Below, piece after piece: positions 41,990 through 51,077 of a stretch of 64,000 nucleotides of DNA. Location of the stretch: assembly GCA_903910385.1 (NCBI GenBank), contig CAIVZM010000007.1, positions 55,231 through 119,230 on the forward strand. The letters run 5' to 3'. How positions within the stretch are numbered: the stretch's first letter is position 1; the number at the start of each line of letters is the position of its first letter. A program made the position numbers and the translations under genes. This DNA comes from an uncultured Armatimonadota bacterium. Its GTDB lineage: Bacteria; Armatimonadota; Armatimonadia; Armatimonadales; Armatimonadaceae. The notes beneath the pieces were generated by a model. It did no database searches and had not been told where the DNA came from. It saw only the letters and a list, made by a program, of their open reading frames with translations.

Positions 41990-44446
41990 ATGCTATCCAG
42001 CATGAGACGGCGAACATTCTGCACCATAGCGCTGACGCTTTTGAGCGCATTGTTCGTTACAACGCCAACGCTCGCTCAGGACAAAGAGGAAATCGTTCCC
42101 GGCGAGGTTCTGGTTGGAGTACGCACCGGATCCTCTTCGCTTCGGTTCAGCGCACAGGATGTTCAGGTAACTGACATTACACGAGGCGTCCGCGATTTGA
42201 TGACGTTCGATGCCCGCGACATTGGAACCCCTATCGGAACGGTTGACGCTCTTGGCGTCGTCCAGTTGAAACTGCGACCAAATGTGACGGTGGCTCAGGC
42301 GATACAGTTTCTTCGTCAGCGCCCGGATGTTCTGTACGTTGAACCGAACCGTGTCCGGCGGGCGTTCACGCCTCCGAACGACACCTCCTATGCAACTGCA
42401 CAATACGGACCGCAGAAAATGCAGGCGGACAAGGCATGGGATATCTGGTCACCCAAAGCAACCATCAATATTGCGATCGTCGACACGGGCGTCGATTACA
42501 ATCATCCCGATATTGCAGGAAAATTGCTCAAGAATGCCAGCGGCGCTGTCGTTGGTTATAACGTCATTACCAAAGTCGCCAGCGGACAGGATGACCATTG
42601 GCATGGAACGCACTGCGCCGGAATCGCCGCCGCCAGCATCAACAACAATCTGGGAATCGCTGGAATCGCTGGATGGAATCCAACCATCGCCAATTCGAAT
42701 GATTTCGTTCGCGTGATGCCGGTCAAGGTACTGGATTCAACGGGAAGCGGTAGTGACCTGACAGTCGCCAACGGCATTACCTGGGCGGCGGACAATGGCG
42801 CCCACGTTATCAGCATGAGTCTGGGTGGAACTGGATCTTCCACAACTCTCGCGAATGCTGTCACCTACGCTCAAAACAAGAATGTGGTGGTTGTCGCAGC
42901 ATCAGGAAATAGCGGAAACTCCGTCCTCACTTACCCCGGCGCCTACGATGGTGTTATTTCAGTAGGAGCGACGGATAATACGGACAAGACGACATCGTGG
43001 TCTAACTATGGAACCTGGGTGAAAGTCGTCGCACCAGGAAATAATATCTACTCGCTTTATCTGGGAGTCGATTCGAGTGGTCAGCCTAAGTACGCTTATG
43101 CTTCCGGGACCTCTATGGCATGTCCTCATGTCGCGGGTGAAGCGGCGTTGATCCGAGCTCAGAATCCCGCGCTTACAGCTAAGCAGGTAGGAGACTTGAT
43201 CACTTCGAATGTTGATCCCTACACTCCTTATGCCTCGGGGCGTGAGATTGCAGCAGGGGCTGGACGCGCCAATGCATACAAGGCTCTCTTAAGCGCAAAC
43301 GGCGGTCCGGTCGCCCTGGCTTCCGTTGTAGTAAGTCCTACCACAGTTACAGGGGGAAGCTCCGCAACCGGCACTGTTGCACTGACCGGGGTCGCTCCCG
43401 CGGGCGGCGTTTCGGTGTCACTTAGCTCTAACTCAACGGCAGCAGCAGTTCCTGCGACCGTTACTATCGCTCAAGGACAGACTCAGGCGACGTTCACCGC
43501 CACATCCAATGTCGTAGCGTCATCGACGCCCGTCACCTTGACGGCGACACTGGCAGGAGCAACGAAAACGGCAACCTTGACCCTCACGCCTCCGGCGCTG
43601 ACTGCTATAGCCATCAATCCAAATAGTGTTGTTGGCGGAGTCAGTTCTACGGGTACGGTCACGATTGGCGCGAACGCTCCTACGGGCGGAATGACGATCG
43701 CTCTGTCGTACAGTTCGAAAACAGGTCTAAATGCGCCACCTGCCAGCATCCTCATTCCCGCCGGTCAGAAGACTGCTACCTTTACCCTTGGCACTGTTTC
43801 CGTCGCCACTAATTCCGTATTGACCGTCACGGCAACGCTGAACGGCGTCATAAAGATAGCGACCTTCACCGTAAAAGCGCCGACGCTGAATACGATCTCT
43901 CTCAGTTCTTCCAGCGTCGTATCCGAAGCGATTCCGACAGGAACCGTTTCTTTGACCAGCGCCGCCCCGGCAGGAGGCATTGTCGTCACATTGGCGAGCG
44001 GTAACACAAATGCCGCGACCGTTCCGGCAACCGTGACCATTCCGGCAAACGCCACCAGCGTCACCTTTCCGATCACGACGAAGATTGTCTCAGCGATGAC
44101 CTCGTTCACTATATCGGCGAGCTATGGCGGGGTTACAAAAACCACTACTCTTACCGTGCGACCACCGGATATTTCCGTTTTGTCTCTGTCGCCGGCAACG
44201 CTGGTCGGTGGAGGAAATGTAACGGGCACGGTAACTTTAACCGGGAATACAATCGTCGCAACGACGGTTAACATCGCCAATACCAATACCGCCGCAACCG
44301 CGCCGGCAACAGTCACTGTGCCTGCCGGGGCGAAAACGGTGACCTTCACGATAACGACCGTCGCAACCAGCGCTACAAAGACAGGCAATGTCACGGCGAC
44401 GACTGGTTCCGTCAGTAAATCGGTTGTGTTGACCGTGAATCCGTAG
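41990..44446 (+). CDS. secreted S8 subtilisin-like protease with four Ig-like repeats
   Basis: 818 aa. The signal peptide is FCTIALTLLSALFVTTPTLA, followed by an I9-like propeptide (VPGEVLVGVR...VLYVEPN). The catalytic triad is Asp165 (VDTGVDYNHPD), His205 (HGTHCAGIAA) and Ser375 (GTSMACPHVAG). After ~residue 440 come four ~95-residue Ser/Thr/Val-rich repeats, each running from a VV.GG.S.TGTV start to PATVTIPAG and TATL.G..KTATLTV. They are Ig-like surface modules. The ATG at 41990 has GAGGG eight bases upstream. It probably digests extracellular protein or processes surface proteins. Confidence 0.93.
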   Translation: MLSSMRRRTFCTIALTLLSALFVTTPTLAQDKEEIVPGEVLVGVRTGSSSLRFSAQDVQVTDITRGVRDLMTFDARDIGTPIGTVDALGVVQLKLRPNVTVAQAIQFLRQRPDVLYVEPNRVRRAFTPPNDTSYATAQYGPQKMQADKAWDIWSPKATINIAIVDTGVDYNHPDIAGKLLKNASGAVVGYNVITKVASGQDDHWHGTHCAGIAAASINNNLGIAGIAGWNPTIANSNDFVRVMPVKVLDSTGSGSDLTVANGITWAADNGAHVISMSLGGTGSSTTLANAVTYAQNKNVVVVAASGNSGNSVLTYPGAYDGVISVGATDNTDKTTSWSNYGTWVKVVAPGNNIYSLYLGVDSSGQPKYAYASGTSMACPHVAGEAALIRAQNPALTAKQVGDLITSNVDPYTPYASGREIAAGAGRANAYKALLSANGGPVALASVVVSPTTVTGGSSATGTVALTGVAPAGGVSVSLSSNSTAAAVPATVTIAQGQTQATFTATSNVVASSTPVTLTATLAGATKTATLTLTPPALTAIAINPNSVVGGVSSTGTVTIGANAPTGGMTIALSYSSKTGLNAPPASILIPAGQKTATFTLGTVSVATNSVLTVTATLNGVIKIATFTVKAPTLNTISLSSSSVVSEAIPTGTVSLTSAAPAGGIVVTLASGNTNAATVPATVTIPANATSVTFPITTKIVSAMTSFTISASYGGVTKTTTLTVRPPDISVLSLSPATLVGGGNVTGTVTLTGNTIVATTVNIANTNTAATAPATVTVPAGAKTVTFTITTVATSATKTGNVTATTGSVSKSVVLTVNP

Positions 44447-44470
44447 CGAATCCTTACTTTTTGGATTCAG

Positions 44471-44501
44471 GGGCGCTCTCCGTTGAGAGCGCCCTTTTTT
44501 T
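44471..44501 (+). terminator. rho-independent terminator after the subtilase
   Basis: GGGCGCTCTC (44471-44480), a CGTT loop and GAGAGCGCCC (44485-44494) form a perfect 10-bp stem followed by seven T residues. Confidence 0.95.
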
Positions 44502-44502
44502 G

Positions 44503-44525
44503 TTGATCGAGTTCTTTCTGATCAA
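44503..44525. promoter_or_regulatory. short inverted repeat upstream of the operator pair
   Basis: TTGATC (44503-44508) and GATCAA (44520-44525) form a 6-bp inverted repeat with an 11-base centre, directly after the terminator and just before the two tandem operators. Confidence 0.35.
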
Positions 44526-44534
44526 GTAAGAAAA

Positions 44535-44570
44535 ATTGTACCGAAACAATCTAAATTGTACCGAAACAAT
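44535..44570 (+). promoter_or_regulatory. tandem operator pair for the GntR/LacI regulator
   Basis: ATTGTACCGAAACAAT occurs identically at 44535-44550 and 44555-44570. Each is an inverted repeat (ATTGT-N6-ACAAT) and the pair is 20 bases apart, two helical turns, so dimers would sit on one face. The site resembles ara boxes bound by AraR-type GntR/LacI chimeras. It is 28 bases upstream of such a gene, pointing to autoregulation. Confidence 0.8.
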
Positions 44571-44597
44571 TTCCTGTAATGGTCAGTCATATCATTC

Positions 44598-45815
44598 ATG
44601 GAGTCTTCGGAAGTTACCGTCGAGGTTCTGGCTCAGAGTGAGAGTCGGACAGAATTCGCCAGTGAACGGCTAAAAGCGATGGCGATGGCGCGAAAACCCG
44701 GCGCCCTGATGCCGACGATTCGATCTCTGCGTCAGGAACTGGGAATCAGTAACTCGACGCTGAATGCCGCGCTTACACTTTTGGAACGCCAGGGTATATT
44801 AACGCGGCGACAAGGGAGCGGTATTTTCGTCGCCGAAAATATCAACCAGCCACACCTTCTCCTTATTTGTTCACAGGACATTCTTCTGGAGTTTGGCGCA
44901 TCCCCTTTCTGGCGCAAGTTGATCGAACTTTCGCGTCAACGCGCCGCTTCTCAAGGCGAACATCTTTCGCTACATTTTGCGCATACCGAAGGAACAACCG
45001 AAGCGCCGGAATCCGCTCTACATCCCACGCTCGTCGAATTGATAGAGAGTAAAAGCGTACAGGGAGTTCTCACCAAAGGACTTCCGCATACTTTGACCCG
45101 ATGGATCGAGAGCCATGGTATACCCGTTGTCGCGTTTGCCGGTCCGGCGAAATATATGGTCAGCGCTACCAGCCCGGACCTGATTTATCAGGGAGTTCAC
45201 GCGCTGGCGCAAACTGGTTGTCACCGTTTATCGCTGGTCACCCCGATCAACTCCAACAACATCTACGGGGCGGACTTCTTAAGACAACAATCGCTTTTTC
45301 AGGCGGCGCTTTCCGCGCATGGATTGATTGAGGCGACCAATCCGGCGCTCAGTCCACCCACAGATCGGTTGAAAAATCAATCAACAGGCAGAGACGTGTA
45401 CTGGGGAGTGACGCAGGGATTTGAATGGGCAATGCAGTGGTTCGGTGCGGATTCAGAACCTGCTACACGCCCTGATGGAGTCATTTCCACGGACGACATG
45501 CTGGCGCAGGGAATCCTGATGGCGCTTCATCGGTTGGGAATAACGCCAGGACGGGGCGTTCAGATCGCTACTCATTCCAATCGGGACTCTCCCGTTCTTC
45601 TGGGGTGGCAAGATCAGATTTTCCGCATTGAATATGATCCCGGCGAAATTGTGCAGCTACTATTCGAAACACTGGAAATACTGATGTCCGGCGGAAAGCC
45701 AGAAGAACGCCTCGCTCATCGCCCTACCGAGTATATAAACGGGTACTTCGGACCGGAATATATGTTCAAGGCAAGTCCGACCTTGATTCCCCCTGCCGAA
45801 ATTCCGTCGCCGTAA
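44598..45815 (+). CDS. AraR-like regulator: GntR-type DNA-binding domain fused to LacI-type sensor
   Basis: 405 aa. Residues ~20-90 form a GntR winged helix (MPTIRSLRQELGISNSTLNA, ALTLLERQGILTRRQGSGIF). The remaining ~310 residues are a periplasmic-binding-protein-like LacI sensor (LLLICSQDILLEFGASPFWR, GVLTKGLPHTL, PDGVISTDDMLAQGILMALH). AraR of Bacillus has the same architecture and responds to arabinose. The doubled operator just upstream suggests self-control, and the adjacent GH9 enzyme suggests a plant cell-wall sugar as inducer. The ligand is not readable. Confidence 0.88.
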   Translation: MESSEVTVEVLAQSESRTEFASERLKAMAMARKPGALMPTIRSLRQELGISNSTLNAALTLLERQGILTRRQGSGIFVAENINQPHLLLICSQDILLEFGASPFWRKLIELSRQRAASQGEHLSLHFAHTEGTTEAPESALHPTLVELIESKSVQGVLTKGLPHTLTRWIESHGIPVVAFAGPAKYMVSATSPDLIYQGVHALAQTGCHRLSLVTPINSNNIYGADFLRQQSLFQAALSAHGLIEATNPALSPPTDRLKNQSTGRDVYWGVTQGFEWAMQWFGADSEPATRPDGVISTDDMLAQGILMALHRLGITPGRGVQIATHSNRDSPVLLGWQDQIFRIEYDPGEIVQLLFETLEILMSGGKPEERLAHRPTEYINGYFGPEYMFKASPTLIPPAEIPSP

Positions 45816-45870
45816 CTTCGCGCCATGATGGTTTGCCGACGCTTTTGATTATCTTTTTGAGGAAACACCT

Positions 45871-48800
45871 GTGATAAAAAGTCTCTTTCTCTGGCGAATC
45901 GCACTGTTCGTTCTGTTGATTCCGGGATTGAACGCATTTGATGTCGCCTGCGCGATTCAAAAGCCCGCTTCTCCGGAACAGGCTCCCCGGCAATCGGACA
46001 GCGGAACCCTGATCACGTTTGACTCCCCCTTTCTCTTTACTTATTCGACCTGGGAAAAGAAAGCGCGAATTGAAAACGGGCATATTATCTTACGGGGCGA
46101 AGGACTTACTTCTAAAGGGGGAGGGGGAGCCAATTTCACGCTTGACCTGTCCCAAAGTGCAACGAACACTCCCGCAATTCGCGTTAAAGTGGGACATCAG
46201 AACACCTTAAAGACCATCAAGTTGATGCTGGTCGATACAGAGAATCGTCAGGGAATCTGGGATTTCCCCCTGCCTGCGGCAGAAGGGGATTTTACTCTGG
46301 TTACCGCCAGGGAAGGCGCCGCATTCAACGATCCGAATCTGGTGGAAAAAAGCGGTAAGCCCAACCTCAAGAAAATCATGCAATGGCACATTATGGGGGA
46401 TTGGGGCGGCGATGGCCCGATAGATGTAGAAATAGCCGCGGTCCTGAGTGTCGCCCCTGACGCTACCGTTCTGACGCAACGCAAGGAAAAAGCGAAGCGT
46501 GAAGCGGAAACCAGGGAAAGTCAGCGCAAAGAACAGGACGAACTCAAGAAAAAGTACGCCACTGTCTCCGAACTATCACCCGCCGTCGTTCGTATTTCCG
46601 CACTGGCTCCTGATGTGATTGCCGTTGAGATCGCTGCCGGTAAGATTCGTCCCGCCTCTCTTGTCAGGTATACCCGGCAAAATGGGGACACTACCGATAT
46701 CCGCAAAAACAATCAGGGCGCGGTAACCGACGTTATCCTGAAGCGGAACGGAAACGAAGTGGGATGGCTGTTGGGGCCGAATCGGGACTGGCTACGGAAC
46801 AAGGAAGTTTTCACCGGCGACCCTTTGCTGACCTTCGTCGCTGAGGACAGCGCCAGTTATCAGATTTCCTCCACCGACGATTCCGCTTACGCCACCGGGA
46901 CGAAACCCCTTTTTCTCGGGCGTAAAAGCAAACCTACCAACTGGTGTCTGGAAACGCCGGAAATGGAGATGATGCACACCATATATCTTCGACTTCCGAG
47001 ACCGATGCAATCCGGCAAGCGCTACACAGTTCAACTCGGCGAGATCAATGTCCGCAATAAAAGTATTGCCCTGATCTATAATCCCCGAAATGTTCGTAGC
47101 GAGGCGGTCCATGTCAATCAAATTGGTTACCGTCCGGACGATCCTGCGAAACGCGCCTTTGTCTCCTGCTGGATGGGAAGCGGGAATGGCCTGAAATTAC
47201 CCGCAAGTCTGAAGTTTTCGCTTCTAGAAGATAAGACCGGGAAAGTCGTTTACGAAGGCTCCTCCGAACGCTTGTGGCCTGCGGACAAACCGGAATTGAT
47301 GCAGTCGGAACGCAACTTCAATGGGACAGATGTCCTCCGGTTCGATTTTTCCGCCTTCAAGACGCCCGGTCGTTACCGAATAAGCGTCGAAGGCACCGGT
47401 TGCTCGTATCCCTTCGATATCGCGCCGGATGTCTGGACACGCGCTTTCAAGGTGCAGATGCGCGGGTTGTACCACCAGAGAAGCGGGATCAAACTGGAGC
47501 CTCCCTACTCTGACTTCGTCCGACCGCGAGACATGTATCCGGGCGATGCGACCCTCAATGGAACAAAGGTTGTATGGACGAAATACCGCTCCGTAGAGGC
47601 GGGAAACGAGCCGGGCGATGCCATGGTAAAAGCGGCGACAGACCAGCCTGCGAACGGATGGGGCGGATATCACGATGCCGGAGACTGGAACCCGCGCCGG
47701 GTCACCCATATGCGGGCGACCATGGCCCAGCTGGAAGTGTTTGACCTATTTCCTCAAACTTTCAGCGCCATGAAACTAAACATACCGGCGCGACCCGGCG
47801 TCCCGGATATTCTGACGGAAGCGATTTTCGAATTTGAGTGCTTCCGAAGGCTTCAGCAGAAGGATGGCGGGGTCGGCATGGGACTAGAGACCAATGGCGA
47901 CCCGTATGGCGGCGAAGTCAGCTGGCTACAGAGCATGACCATTTACGCCTTTTCCCCGGATTACGCGAACAGCTGGTATTACGCGATGGTAGGGGCAAGA
48001 TTGTCCTATCTGTTACAAAAGTATGATCCAAAGCTGGCGGCGACCTATCGTGAAAGCGCCATTGCCGCCTTCAACTGGGCGGAAAGCGATTTCGCTCGGG
48101 ATAAATCGGCGGGCCTGACAGAAAAACGCGGAAACACGTGGGAAGCGATCGACTTTCGAAATTTCGCCGCACTGGAACTATACCGTCTGACTCGCGACAG
48201 GAAATGGCACGAGAAATTTGTAGAAAATACTGTTTTGCGAAGCGAGAAGCCGGACCTTTTTCAATATGGTAAAGCGGTACAGCGTGATCAGGCGTTCGCT
48301 TATGCCCGGCTACCGGAAGGCCTCGGAGAACCCGCTCTCAAGCGCAATGCGGTAGCGGGAATTGTCCTTCTGGCGGACCGGGCTTTGGAGTACGCCAACA
48401 ATAACGCATTCGGTCTCACGACTCCGGATAAAGGAAAACCGATGTTTCTGGGGTTCTATACAACTCCGGACGCCACCGATCTGGTTCACGCCCATTATCT
48501 GACCGGAGATGCGAAATATCTGCAGGGCGCGGTACAGTCTACACAGTTCCAGAGCGGATCGAATCCGAATAATATCGTTTACACAACCGGTCTTGGCGCA
48601 AACCCTATCAAAAACCCCTTCAAACTGGACTCCCGCCGCACCGGACAACCCGCCCCTGCGGGATTGACGCCTTATGGCAACGTGGATTTCAGCAAGTGGG
48701 GGCTACAATGGATCACGTGGCCCATTACGTACTATCTTTCTAAAAATACGACGCCAGACCCCTACTCCTGGCCGACCGCCGAAGCGTACTGGGATCTGGG

Positions 48801-48885
48801 CGGATGGCCGGCATTGAATGAGTTTACGGTGGATATCTGGGCGCCGAACATCGCCGTCTGGGGATATCTGGCAGCTCGTAAGTAG
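45871..48885 (+). CDS. glycoside hydrolase family 9 enzyme with N-terminal carbohydrate-binding-like and CelD Ig domains
   Basis: 1004 aa with a signal peptide (LFLWRIALFVLLIPGLNAFD). Residues ~45-195 form a beta-rich domain resembling a CBM (LITFDSPFLFTYSTWEKKAR). Residues ~410-530 are the CelD-type Ig-like domain (VHVNQIGYRPDDPAKRAFVS). The GH9 (alpha/alpha)6 barrel follows, with catalytic-base region GGYHDAGDWNPR (Asp602, Asp605) and proposed acid Glu984 in PALNEFTVDIW. Endoglucanase, exoglucosidase or xyloglucanase activity are all possible in GH9. The start is GTG with GAGG nearby. It is 55 bases after the AraR-like gene. Confidence 0.88.
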   Translation: MIKSLFLWRIALFVLLIPGLNAFDVACAIQKPASPEQAPRQSDSGTLITFDSPFLFTYSTWEKKARIENGHIILRGEGLTSKGGGGANFTLDLSQSATNTPAIRVKVGHQNTLKTIKLMLVDTENRQGIWDFPLPAAEGDFTLVTAREGAAFNDPNLVEKSGKPNLKKIMQWHIMGDWGGDGPIDVEIAAVLSVAPDATVLTQRKEKAKREAETRESQRKEQDELKKKYATVSELSPAVVRISALAPDVIAVEIAAGKIRPASLVRYTRQNGDTTDIRKNNQGAVTDVILKRNGNEVGWLLGPNRDWLRNKEVFTGDPLLTFVAEDSASYQISSTDDSAYATGTKPLFLGRKSKPTNWCLETPEMEMMHTIYLRLPRPMQSGKRYTVQLGEINVRNKSIALIYNPRNVRSEAVHVNQIGYRPDDPAKRAFVSCWMGSGNGLKLPASLKFSLLEDKTGKVVYEGSSERLWPADKPELMQSERNFNGTDVLRFDFSAFKTPGRYRISVEGTGCSYPFDIAPDVWTRAFKVQMRGLYHQRSGIKLEPPYSDFVRPRDMYPGDATLNGTKVVWTKYRSVEAGNEPGDAMVKAATDQPANGWGGYHDAGDWNPRRVTHMRATMAQLEVFDLFPQTFSAMKLNIPARPGVPDILTEAIFEFECFRRLQQKDGGVGMGLETNGDPYGGEVSWLQSMTIYAFSPDYANSWYYAMVGARLSYLLQKYDPKLAATYRESAIAAFNWAESDFARDKSAGLTEKRGNTWEAIDFRNFAALELYRLTRDRKWHEKFVENTVLRSEKPDLFQYGKAVQRDQAFAYARLPEGLGEPALKRNAVAGIVLLADRALEYANNNAFGLTTPDKGKPMFLGFYTTPDATDLVHAHYLTGDAKYLQGAVQSTQFQSGSNPNNIVYTTGLGANPIKNPFKLDSRRTGQPAPAGLTPYGNVDFSKWGLQWITWPITYYLSKNTTPDPYSWPTAEAYWDLGGWPALNEFTVDIWAPNIAVWGYLAARK

Positions 48886-48916
48886 AAAACGCAAAGAGAA
48901 GGAGCGAGGACGATAT

Positions 48917-48952
48917 CGGCCCCAATCCCACGTCATGGCAGAATTGGGGCCG
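48917..48952 (+). terminator. hairpin after the GH9 gene
   Basis: CGGCCCCAAT (48917-48926) and ATTGGGGCCG (48943-48952) are perfectly complementary with a 16-base loop, 32 bases beyond the GH9 stop. The downstream sequence has only a weak T-rich run, so efficiency is doubtful. Confidence 0.45.
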
Positions 48953-49114
48953 CACGTCTATTCTAAAAAGCGGTGATCAAAAGAGTTCGACCTTTTTCAG
49001 GACCTACTCTTTTTTTCTTCTCTTTAATCCTCATTTGCAGGCATGGTCTGAGCGATGGGCTACCCGTTCTTGAAGGTGCGACCCGTTGAACGTGCGGCAT
49101 GGTAGCATAATGAC

Positions 49115-50497
49115 ATGGCATTATGGGGCGGGCGCTTTGAAGGCGGTACGGACGCACTGGTATGGGCGTTCAATCAATCACTGGGTTTTGATCGAAGGAT
49201 GTGGCGTGAGGATATCGCCGGGAGCATCGCGCATGCAAAGATGCTGGCGCGTCAAAATATCATTACCGAGGCGGAAGGCGCGGCGCTGGTCACGGGCTTG
49301 ATCGCTCTACGGGACGATCTCGAATCCGGCGCTGTAAAGCTCCCGGAAGATGCGGAAGATATTCATTCCGCTGTCGAGGGCATGTTGACCCAACGACTGG
49401 GCGCTGTCGCCGGTAAACTCCATACCGCACGATCTCGCAACGATCAGGTCTCCAATGACCTTCGTCTCTGGTTCAAGAATCACGTTCCCGACGTTATCGA
49501 CGCCCTGACAGCGCTGCGTCTTCAACTGACAAAAATGGCGGAAGAAAACATGGGCGTCGTCTTACCGGGACGTACCCATCATCAACATGCGCAACCGGTA
49601 CTTCTCTCCCACCATTTGCTTGCCTATTTCTGGATGCTTTCGCGCGACGATGAACGGTTCGGGGAATGCGTCCGCCGCGCTGATGCCCTGTCGCTGGGGG
49701 CTGCGGCGATGGCGGGAACCCCCTTCCCTATCGATCGGGACTTTGTGCGTCAGGAACTGGGCTTCGCTCACCTGTGTGAAAACTCGATGGATGCTGTCGC
49801 GGATCGCGACTTTGCAGTAGAATTTTGTGCCGTCGCTTCTCTTACCATGATGCATCTCTCGCGCCTTGCGGAAGAAATCGTGCTGTGGAGCGCTCCTGAG
49901 TTTGGCTTTGTAGAACTGGACGACGATGTCACTACAGGTTCGTCGATCATGCCACAAAAGAAAAACCCGGATGTTGCGGAATTGATCCGTGGGAAAACAG
50001 GGCGGGTCTACGGAGACCTCACCACTCTCCTCACCCTGATGAAGGGGCTGGCGCTAACCTATAACAAGGACATGCAGGAAGACAAGGAGCCGCTTTTCGA
50101 CGCCTATGACACCATTCTTGCCTGTCTGACCCTGATGACCCGCATGTTACAGGGAGCGAGATTCAAACCGGAACGAATGGCGCAATCTCTGTATGGCGAT
50201 TTCTCCACCGCAACAGATCTCGCAGACGCGCTTGCCTCCGAAGGCATCCCCTTCCGAGAGGCGCATGAGGTGGTCGGAATTATCGTTCGCGAAAGTATCA
50301 AGCGCAAACAAGCTCTCGAAGAACTAACACTGGAAGATTTACACCGATACGACGTTCGCTTTACCGCACGAGCGCTGGATGCCATCACACCAATCGCCTC
50401 CGCCAACGCCCGCACAAGCCGGGGGGGAACCGCAACGGATGCGGTTCGCGCCCAACTGGAAAAGGCGAAGGCGAAGCTTCAGCCGAACGGTAAGTGA
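49115..50497 (+). CDS. argH: argininosuccinate lyase
   Basis: ArgH splits argininosuccinate into arginine and fumarate. The fumarase-superfamily signature TTGSSIMPQKKNPDV lies at ~272-286, containing the catalytic serine loop. HTARSRNDQVSNDLRLWF and GRTHHQHAQPVLLSHHLLAY are the other two active-site regions. 460 aa is the usual length. The ATG at 49115 starts MALWGGRFEGGTDALVWAFN, the family N-terminus. No other arg gene is adjacent. Confidence 0.97.
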   Translation: MALWGGRFEGGTDALVWAFNQSLGFDRRMWREDIAGSIAHAKMLARQNIITEAEGAALVTGLIALRDDLESGAVKLPEDAEDIHSAVEGMLTQRLGAVAGKLHTARSRNDQVSNDLRLWFKNHVPDVIDALTALRLQLTKMAEENMGVVLPGRTHHQHAQPVLLSHHLLAYFWMLSRDDERFGECVRRADALSLGAAAMAGTPFPIDRDFVRQELGFAHLCENSMDAVADRDFAVEFCAVASLTMMHLSRLAEEIVLWSAPEFGFVELDDDVTTGSSIMPQKKNPDVAELIRGKTGRVYGDLTTLLTLMKGLALTYNKDMQEDKEPLFDAYDTILACLTLMTRMLQGARFKPERMAQSLYGDFSTATDLADALASEGIPFREAHEVVGIIVRESIKRKQALEELTLEDLHRYDVRFTARALDAITPIASANARTSRGGTATDAVRAQLEKAKAKLQPNGK

Positions 50498-50534
50498 TGA
50501 TGTCTTCCTGAAAACCGGTAACTCAATTTGCTGG

Positions 50535-50945
50535 CTACCGTGACAGGGCTTTACGCATCCGGACTGTAGTCCTGTCTTTTTCTGGGAGAAATTCGACATC
50601 GTCCATCAGATATTCCATCAAGGCAAGTCCACGCCCATTTTCCGCGAAAACATCCGGCATCGCAGCCGGTCTTTCCGGAATGAAACAGGAACCAGAGTTT
50701 GAAACTTCGATAATGAGATCGGAATCACTGTTCTGCAAACGAACTTCAAAGAAATCCGCATCGGAATCGCAATAGCGAACGGCGTTATCACACGCCTCAC
50801 CGACGGCGAGTTCGATCATTCCACGTTCTTCCTCAGTAAGGGGAATCAAGGAAGAAAAAGAGCGTGTCGCCGCACGAGCGACAGATATATACAGCGAATG
50901 GGATGGGAGGCGTATCGCAACCATCACTTGATCATTGTGCGCCAT
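50535..50945 (-). CDS. RsbW-like serine kinase / anti-sigma regulatory factor
   Basis: 136 aa of the GHKL ATPase fold. The N-box is EERGMIELAVGEACDNAVRY and the G-box is VFAENGRGLALMEYLMDDVE. These proteins phosphorylate STAS anti-anti-sigma partners and hold a sigma factor. The ATG at 50945 has GAGGAAAAC directly upstream; a longer frame has no SD. The STAS partner and the target sigma are not next to it. A multi-GAF protein upstream on the same strand could be its sensor. RsbW and RsbT subtypes cannot be separated here. Confidence 0.85.
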   Translation of the reverse strand: MAHNDQVMVAIRLPSHSLYISVARAATRSFSSLIPLTEEERGMIELAVGEACDNAVRYCDSDADFFEVRLQNSDSDLIIEVSNSGSCFIPERPAAMPDVFAENGRGLALMEYLMDDVEFLPEKDRTTVRMRKALSR

Positions 50946-51077
50946 GTTTTCCTCTAATTTATTGATTGCGCACGAGACACTGGCGCAACCTTCTACACTC
51001 ATCCTGCCTGTATAGTGATACCCATATCTGACACTTTTCACACAGACAGCGAGATAAAAAGTGTTTTTTTGTTCGCT

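Noticed and set aside
43483..44394. Val/Thr-rich antisense frames in the subtilase repeats
   Set aside because: They are reverse complements of Thr/Val/Ala-rich Ig repeats; low complexity makes open antisense frames likely.
43320..44440. CRISPR-like or satellite repeat in the subtilase 3' half
   Set aside because: The periodicity is at protein level (~95 residues) with diverged DNA, as in Ig-like repeats.
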